Source of the DNA: Stutzerimonas frequens
GTDB lineage: Bacteria; Pseudomonadota; Gammaproteobacteria; Pseudomonadales; Pseudomonadaceae
Direction: 5' to 3'
Assembly (NCBI RefSeq): GCF_024448335.1
Contig: NZ_JAMOHM010000003.1
Coordinates: 124,001 to 188,000 of the forward strand
DNA: 64,000 nt
In this document: in pieces, positions 59,585 through 64,000 of the stretch
Layout: each line of letters starts with the position of its first letter
How positions within the stretch are numbered: position 1 is the first letter of the stretch
Program-made: the position numbers and the translations under genes
Notes under the pieces: generated by a model
Seen by the model: only the letters and a program-made list of their open reading frames with translations
What the model was told of the DNA's origin: nothing
Database searches by the model: none

Positions 59585-60658
59585 CTAGCGGGATTGTGCG
59601 GACAGCGCTTCGACCACTTCGTCGACCGTACTTCGGGCGCTGCGCATGACGCCGATCAGCGTGGCAGATGCCGTGCCGGTCCACTCGCCGTAGCCGACCA
59701 GCCAGAGATTGGGCTGTTTCACGGCTTGGGTCCCTGCTACCTGCACCTTGCCGTCGGCCTCCACCAGCCCGCACGGGTGAAGATGATCGAGCGCCGGGCG
59801 AAAGCCGGTGCACCAGACCACCGCATCGAGGCGAGTCTGACGGCCGTCCGCCCATTCGACGGCAGTTTCGTGCAAGCGCACAAACGGCGGTTGCGCTACC
59901 AGCACGCCACGTTCCCGCGCGTCGAGCACCGAGGGCACCATGACGATATCGCCGAAGCCGCCGGGCAGGTCATCGATGCTGCGGCCCTCCTGCTGAGCCT
60001 TCCAGCGCGCGGTTGCACGCTCGAACAGCACGCGACCATCGACCTCATCGGGAAGGAATGCCGGCGGGTCCTGAGTGACCCATATGGTTTCGCCGACCTT
60101 CGAGAGTTCCGCCAGGATCTGCGCGGCTGAATTGCCGCCGCCGACCACCATCACGCGCTTGCCGGAGAAGGGCGCAGGGTCCCGGTAGTACGCTGAATGC
60201 AATTGCAGCCCCTGGAACGCCTCGCGCCCCGGATAGTCCGGAATGAAAGGCTTGCTCCAGGTGCCGGTCGCACTGATTACTGCCCGGGCCAGCCAGCGCC
60301 AATCGCCGGCCTGAACCTGCCATAGATCATCTACGCGCCTGATCGCATCGACATGAACCGGGCGCTGAATGGGAAAGCTGTAGCGGGTCTCGTAGCGTTG
60401 CAGGTAGTCGATCACATCGTCGCGCGACGGATTGCCCGGTTCGACGGGGGTGGGCATCGGCCAGCCGGCGATCGAACTCCAGGCCGCCGGTGAGAACAGC
60501 CTCAACGAATTCCAGGCGTGGAGCCAGGCGCCACCCGGGGCGGGTTGATCGTCCAGCAGCAGGTAGGAAAGCGCCGTACGCCGCACGAAGTACGCGCTCG
60601 CCAGGGCCGACTGCCCGGCGCCGATGATGATCACATCGAGCACATGGGGGGCTGACAT
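59585..60658 (-). CDS. arsO: ArsO-like flavin-dependent monooxygenase
   Basis: A 357-aa FAD/NADPH oxidoreductase. FAD binds at [11 protein letters not shown] and NADPH at [13 protein letters not shown], with the FMO-type central PGGAW and the C-terminal VVWCTGFRP. The ATG at 60658 (MSAPHVLDV) is chosen over 60676. ArsO proteins are found in ars operons next to ACR3; the reaction is not settled. It is the first gene of the leftward ars operon, divergent from arsR. Confidence 0.85.
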   Translation of the reverse strand: MSAPHVLDVIIIGAGQSALASAYFVRRTALSYLLLDDQPAPGGAWLHAWNSLRLFSPAAWSSIAGWPMPTPVEPGNPSRDDVIDYLQRYETRYSFPIQRPVHVDAIRRVDDLWQVQAGDWRWLARAVISATGTWSKPFIPDYPGREAFQGLQLHSAYYRDPAPFSGKRVMVVGGGNSAAQILAELSKVGETIWVTQDPPAFLPDEVDGRVLFERATARWKAQQEGRSIDDLPGGFGDIVMVPSVLDARERGVLVAQPPFVRLHETAVEWADGRQTRLDAVVWCTGFRPALDHLHPCGLVEADGKVQVAGTQAVKQPNLWLVGYGEWTGTASATLIGVMRSARSTVDEVVEALSAQSR

Positions 60659-60690
60659 CAGCAGACTCTCATCCAAGACATTCGGTTCGC

Positions 60691-60818
60691 CTTATATACG
60701 CTCTGCGGAATATACGCGGGTTGCATTACGCCGAGCAAATTCGCCACGCCAAGGTTGCCTGAAGCACCTGAGCGGCTAACCTGCGCTTTACTCGTATATG
60801 CGTTAAGCAATATATTCG
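60691..60818. promoter_or_regulatory. Divergent ars promoter region with ArsR-like dyads
   Basis: Two AT-rich sites stand out in GC-rich DNA. One is TTATATACG...AATATACGCG at 60692-60718. The other is an imperfect dyad, TATATGC-GTTAA-GCAATATA, within 60793-60818. They resemble ArsR operators (ATA/TAT arms around TTCG/TTAA) and would control both arsO-ACR3 and arsR-arsH. Confidence 0.55.
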
Positions 60819-60875
60819 CCGACGCATACGTTTCGCGATCATCAACCGATCGGCAAGCGTCAGAAGGGTATTTTC

Positions 60876-61232
60876 GTGATCGAGCACCTGACACCTACCA
60901 CCGTATTCAAATGCCTGGCTGACGAGACTCGCGTGCGCATCGCCTTGCTCATCGCCCGCGAAGGCGAGTTGTGCGTGTGCGAGCTGACCTGCGCGCTGGA
61001 TGAAAGTCAGCCGAAAATTTCCCGTCACCTGGCGATGCTGCGCAGCTGCGGCATGCTGGAAGATCGCCGCCAGGGACAGTGGGTCTATTACCGTTTCCAT
61101 CCGCATCTGCCTGACTGGGTCACGGACATGCTGCAACCGATTCTGGCTGCCAACAAGAACTGGCTGAGCGACAACGTGCAGCGTCTGGAGCGCATGCGCA
61201 ATCGTCCCGAGCGGGCGACGGTGTGTGGCTGA
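60876..61232 (+). CDS. arsR: Arsenical-responsive repressor ArsR
   Basis: A 118-aa winged-helix metalloregulator. The As(III)-binding cysteines are in ELCVCELTCAL (Cys-x-Cys plus a third Cys), and the recognition helix is ESQPKISRHLAMLR. It starts with GTG at 60876 behind AGAAGGG. This matches the E. coli-type ArsR site. It heads the rightward operon. Confidence 0.94.
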   Translation: MIEHLTPTTVFKCLADETRVRIALLIAREGELCVCELTCALDESQPKISRHLAMLRSCGMLEDRRQGQWVYYRFHPHLPDWVTDMLQPILAANKNWLSDNVQRLERMRNRPERATVCG

Positions 61233-61271
61233 ATCGCATCGTTCACTCGCCTCAACTTTCAGGATTACCCC

Positions 61272-61985
61272 ATGCACGACGACCTACCCAATATCGATCC
61301 AGCGCTGCTCGATCTGCCGGATCTCGCCAAGCTGGGCCTCCCAGACGGGCCTGCGCACAAGCCGCGCATTCTGCTGCTCTATGGCTCCAACCGGGAGCGC
61401 TCCTACAGTCGCTTGCTGGTACAGGAAGCTGCGCGGCTGCTGGAGCGTTTCGGTGCCGAGACGCGCATCTTTCATCCGGCAGGACTACCACTGCCGGACG
61501 ATGCACCTGACAGCCATCCGAAGGTGCAGGAACTGCGCGAGCTGATGCAGTGGTCGGAGGGGCAGGTGTGGTGCTCGCCGGAACGGCATGGCTCGATGAG
61601 CGCGGTGTTCAAGGCGCAAATCGACTGGGTGCCGCTGGCCATGGGCGCGCTGCGCCCGACTCAGGGCAAGACGCTGGCGATCATGCAAGTCAGCGGCGGT
61701 TCGCAGTCATTCAATGCGCTCAATCAGATGCGCGTGCTGGGTCGCTGGATGCGCATGCTCACCATCCCCAACCAGTCCTCAGTGGCCAAGGCCTATCTCG
61801 AGTTCGACGAGGCGGGGCGGATGAAGCCCTCGGCCTATTACGACCGCGTGGTGGATGTGATGGAGGAGCTGATCAAGTTCACCCTGCTGGTACGCGGTCG
61901 CGCCGATTACCTGGTCGACCGTTATTCGGAACGCAAGGAGTCGGCCGAAGCGCTGTCCCGTCGCGTCAATCAACGCTCAATCTGA
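61272..61985 (+). CDS. arsH: NADPH-dependent FMN oxidoreductase ArsH
   Basis: A 237-aa flavodoxin-like protein that oxidises trivalent organoarsenicals in studied species. The FMN phosphate loop is [14 protein letters not shown], and [18 protein letters not shown] and [10 protein letters not shown] are conserved. The length is typical. It lies 39 bp after arsR. Confidence 0.95.
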   Translation: MHDDLPNIDPALLDLPDLAKLGLPDGPAHKPRILLLYGSNRERSYSRLLVQEAARLLERFGAETRIFHPAGLPLPDDAPDSHPKVQELRELMQWSEGQVWCSPERHGSMSAVFKAQIDWVPLAMGALRPTQGKTLAIMQVSGGSQSFNALNQMRVLGRWMRMLTIPNQSSVAKAYLEFDEAGRMKPSAYYDRVVDVMEELIKFTLLVRGRADYLVDRYSERKESAEALSRRVNQRSI

Positions 61986-62003
61986 CTTCCAGGAATCGCC
62001 CGC

Positions 62004-62498
62004 GTGTCCCATCCCTACGACATCCTCGATGTGCCCGGCTGTGCCGGTCAGCTGATCTTCACGCCGTGTCCCGGTAGCAAGGGCAGCAGCCTCGACGAGG
62101 CGCTGACCACGCTGCAGGCGGCTGGTGCCGAAGCAGTGATCACCTTGATGCCCGCCGAAGAGCTGGCCCGTAACGACGCGAGCCAGCTGCCGCAACTCTG
62201 TGCCGAACGCGACCTCGAGTGGTTTCACCTGCCGGTGGCCGACGAACAGGTGCCGCTGGCGGACTTCGATCTGGCCTGGGAAGGGGCGGCAGCTCGGATC
62301 CATGAGTTGCTGGATGCCGGCAAGCGCGTCGCTATTCACTGCAAGGGCGGCTCTGGTCGTACCGGGCTGATCGCAGCGCGCATCCTGATCGACCGCGACG
62401 TGCCGCGCGCGACAGCCATCGCCTGCGTCCAGGCGCTTCGCCCCAAGGCTATCCAGCATCCGGCGCATGTCGGCTGGATCGAACGCTTCGGCGCATGA
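62004..62498 (+). CDS. Dual-specificity-type protein tyrosine phosphatase in the ars operon
   Basis: A 164-aa phosphatase with the P-loop [10 protein letters not shown] (CX5R) near residue 113, and a general-acid Asp in the preceding loop ([12 protein letters not shown]). It belongs to the CDKN3-like/DSP fold, not the low-molecular-weight fold of ArsC, so it is not an obvious arsenate reductase. A CX5R enzyme could still use arsenate. It starts with GTG at 62004 and lies 18 bp after arsH. Confidence 0.88.
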   Translation: MSHPYDILDVPGCAGQLIFTPCPGSKGSSLDEALTTLQAAGAEAVITLMPAEELARNDASQLPQLCAERDLEWFHLPVADEQVPLADFDLAWEGAAARIHELLDAGKRVAIHCKGGSGRTGLIAARILIDRDVPRATAIACVQALRPKAIQHPAHVGWIERFGA

Positions 62499-62508
62499 CG
62501 GGCCTCTC

Positions 62509-62835
62509 GTGCTGAATACGCTCGGCTTGTTCGTCATTACCGCGATAGCGGAGATCGTCGGCTGTTATCTGCCGTACCTCTGGCTGAAACAAGGCAAGAG
62601 TATCTGGTTGCTGGTTCCGGCGGCGCTTTCCCTGGCGCTGTTCGCCTGGCTGCTGTCACTGCACCCCACCGCCGCCGGACGGGTCTACGCCGCCTACGGT
62701 GGCGTTTACGTCGCTGTCGCACTGGTCTGGCTGTGGCTGGTCGACGGTGTTCGCCCCACCGGGTGGGACCTGCTCGGCTGCGCCGTGGCGTTGCTGGGCA
62801 TGGCGATCATCATGTTCGCGCCGCGCAATCTCTGA
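62509..62835 (+). CDS. YnfA-family small membrane protein
   Basis: A 108-aa protein with four membrane helices. It shows the family pattern [16 protein letters not shown] near the N-terminus, [19 protein letters not shown] in the middle and [18 protein letters not shown] at the end. YnfA proteins resemble small multidrug resistance transporters. The GTG at 62509 gives family length; it lies 10 bp after the phosphatase, implying coupled translation. Confidence 0.85.
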   Translation: MLNTLGLFVITAIAEIVGCYLPYLWLKQGKSIWLLVPAALSLALFAWLLSLHPTAAGRVYAAYGGVYVAVALVWLWLVDGVRPTGWDLLGCAVALLGMAIIMFAPRNL

Positions 62836-62861
62836 TCCATCATTTCAGGAGCGAGTCATCC

Positions 62862-63872
62862 ATGAGCATAAAAGTAGGCATCAACGGTTTCGGCCGCATC
62901 GGCCGCCTGGCCCTGCGGGCGGCCTGGGATTGGCCGGAGCTGGACTTCGTGCAGATCAACGATCCGGCCGGCGATGCGGCGACCCATGCGCACCTGCTCA
63001 ATTTCGACTCTGTGCATGGCCGCTGGCAGCACGAGGCCAGCGCCGACGGCGACCGCCTGGCCATCAACGGCCGGCGGGTGAAGGTCAGCGCCAACAAGGC
63101 GATCGCCGACACCGATTGGTCGGGCTGCGATCTTGTCATCGAGGCGAGCGGCAAGATGAAGACCGTTGCGGTGCTGCAGCAGTATCTGGAGCAGGGGGTC
63201 AAGCGCGTGGTAGTCAGCGCGCCGGTGAAGGAGGCGGGCGCGCTGAACGTCGTCATGGGCGTCAATGACGGCCTGTACGATCCGGCGCAGCACCGCATCG
63301 TCACCGCGGCGTCCTGCACCACCAACTGCCTGGCACCGGTGGTCAAGGTGATCCACGAGCAGCTCGGCATCCGCCACGGTTCGATCACCACCATCCATGA
63401 CCTGACCAATACGCAGAGCATTCTTGATCAGCCGTACAAGGATCTGCGCCGCGCCCGCGCCTCGGGCATGAGCCTGATTCCCACCACCACCGGCTCGGCC
63501 ACGGCGATCGCCGAGATATTTCCCGAGCTGCGCGGCAAGCTGAACGGCCATGCCGTGCGCGTGCCGCTGGCCAATGCCTCGCTCACCGACTGCGTGTTCG
63601 AGGTGGAGCGCAGCACCGATGTCGCAGAGGTGAACCGGTTGCTGCAGGCTGCAGCGGAGGGCGAGCTCAAGGGCATTCTCGGCTACGAGGAGCGGCCGCT
63701 GGTTTCCATTGATTACCGCACCGACCCGCGCTCGTCGATCATCGATGCGCTGTCGACCATGGTGGTCAACGGCACGCAGGTGAAGATCTACGCGTGGTAC
63801 GACAACGAGTGGGGCTACGCCAACCGCACCGTTGAACTGGCGCGCAAGGTTGGGCTAGCCGACATTTGCTAG
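62862..63872 (+). CDS. ars-operon-type glyceraldehyde-3-phosphate dehydrogenase
   Basis: A 336-aa GAPDH. The NAD site is [16 protein letters not shown], the catalytic Cys is in SCTTNCLAP, the catalytic His in HDLTNTQ, and the phosphate site is in [16 protein letters not shown]. In several bacteria an ars-linked GAPDH makes 1-arseno-3-phosphoglycerate from arsenate, which ArsJ then exports. ArsJ is not in the window; it could follow beyond position 64000. The ATG at 62862 has TCAGGAG upstream. Confidence 0.92.
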   Translation: MSIKVGINGFGRIGRLALRAAWDWPELDFVQINDPAGDAATHAHLLNFDSVHGRWQHEASADGDRLAINGRRVKVSANKAIADTDWSGCDLVIEASGKMKTVAVLQQYLEQGVKRVVVSAPVKEAGALNVVMGVNDGLYDPAQHRIVTAASCTTNCLAPVVKVIHEQLGIRHGSITTIHDLTNTQSILDQPYKDLRRARASGMSLIPTTTGSATAIAEIFPELRGKLNGHAVRVPLANASLTDCVFEVERSTDVAEVNRLLQAAAEGELKGILGYEERPLVSIDYRTDPRSSIIDALSTMVVNGTQVKIYAWYDNEWGYANRTVELARKVGLADIC

Positions 63873-63884
63873 GGCGTACATCCC

Positions 63885-63906
63885 GTAGGGTGGGCTTCAG
63901 CCCACC
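63885..63906. repeat. GTAGGGTGGGCTTCAGCCCACC intergenic inverted repeat
   Basis: A 22-bp element whose arms GTGGGCT and AGCCCAC pair perfectly, following the GAPDH stop. It shares its core with the element at 39111. Such elements are frequent in Pseudomonas intergenic regions. The last 94 bp of the window show no supported gene. Confidence 0.65.
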
Positions 63907-64000
63907 ATTCAGCCCGGCGTCTGAGGTGGGCCGAGCGGGTTCGCGCCTTATCAGTGATCCGTACATATTTATGAGCCGCCGCCATGCATGCTCTGCAACG

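Noticed and set aside
62004-62498. Arsenate reductase ArsC
   Set aside because: The P-loop sits in the middle of a dual-specificity-phosphatase fold rather than at the N-terminus as in low-molecular-weight ArsC, so it was annotated as a phosphatase.

Overview
The window reads as the chromosome of a Pseudomonas-type gammaproteobacterium, most probably of the stutzeri group (Stutzerimonas). The reasons are the gene orders lpxH-ppiB-glnS-cysS-folD-tRNA and tig-clpP-clpX-lon-hupB-ppiD, the gacA(TTG start)-uvrC-pgsA-tRNA-Gly-tRNA-Cys block, a pqqABCDE-pqqH-ercA block as in P. aeruginosa, high GC, and a respiratory NO reductase cluster. The species is inference; no rRNA gene is present.

Layout. 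1-6336: housekeeping genes (partial usp, miaE, lpxH, ppiB, glnS, cysS, folD). 6470-6975: tRNA-Arg, tRNA-His and tRNA-Leu. 6976-21200: accessory segment lying between the tRNAs and tig. It holds an unrecognised membrane protein, an MHYT hybrid histidine kinase, a GntR regulator with a TSUP exporter, a decayed TonB receptor, ohr/ohrR, and a divergent NO reductase operon (41-aa membrane peptide, two-haem NorC, NorB, NorQ, NorD) behind a DNR/ANR-type box. 21256-29663: proteostasis core, with a candidate structured RNA between hupB and ppiD.

29730-33773 (minus strand) is the most unusual part: a tightly overlapping operon with second copies of pqqA, pqqD and pqqE, followed by a 32-codon ORF, a small membrane protein, a SerC-like aminotransferase and a PyrD-like flavoprotein. 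By eye, the last two have lost the residues that define their usual substrates. pqqB and pqqC are not duplicated. I read this as a candidate pathway to a PQQ-related or otherwise new Glu-Tyr-derived product. 34184-45453: aldehyde dehydrogenase, old yellow enzyme, the canonical pqqABCDE, the S9 peptidase pqqH, the Fe-alcohol dehydrogenase ercA and a hybrid kinase; together these fit periplasmic PQQ-dependent alcohol oxidation and its control.

45505-51799: Cu/Ag-type RND efflux operon (small Cys/His-rich secreted protein, CusC, a CusB-CusF fusion, CusA). 52740-56064: gacA-uvrC-pgsA and two tRNAs. 56215-63872: small membrane and periplasmic proteins, then a bidirectional arsenic island. Leftward lie ArsO-like monooxygenase, ACR3, a frameshifted permease and a mini-thioredoxin. 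Rightward lie arsR, arsH, a dual-specificity-type phosphatase, a YnfA-like protein and an ars-type GAPDH. ArsR-like dyads lie in the divergent promoter region.

All functional calls come from reading motifs and recalled family sequences; no database search was run.
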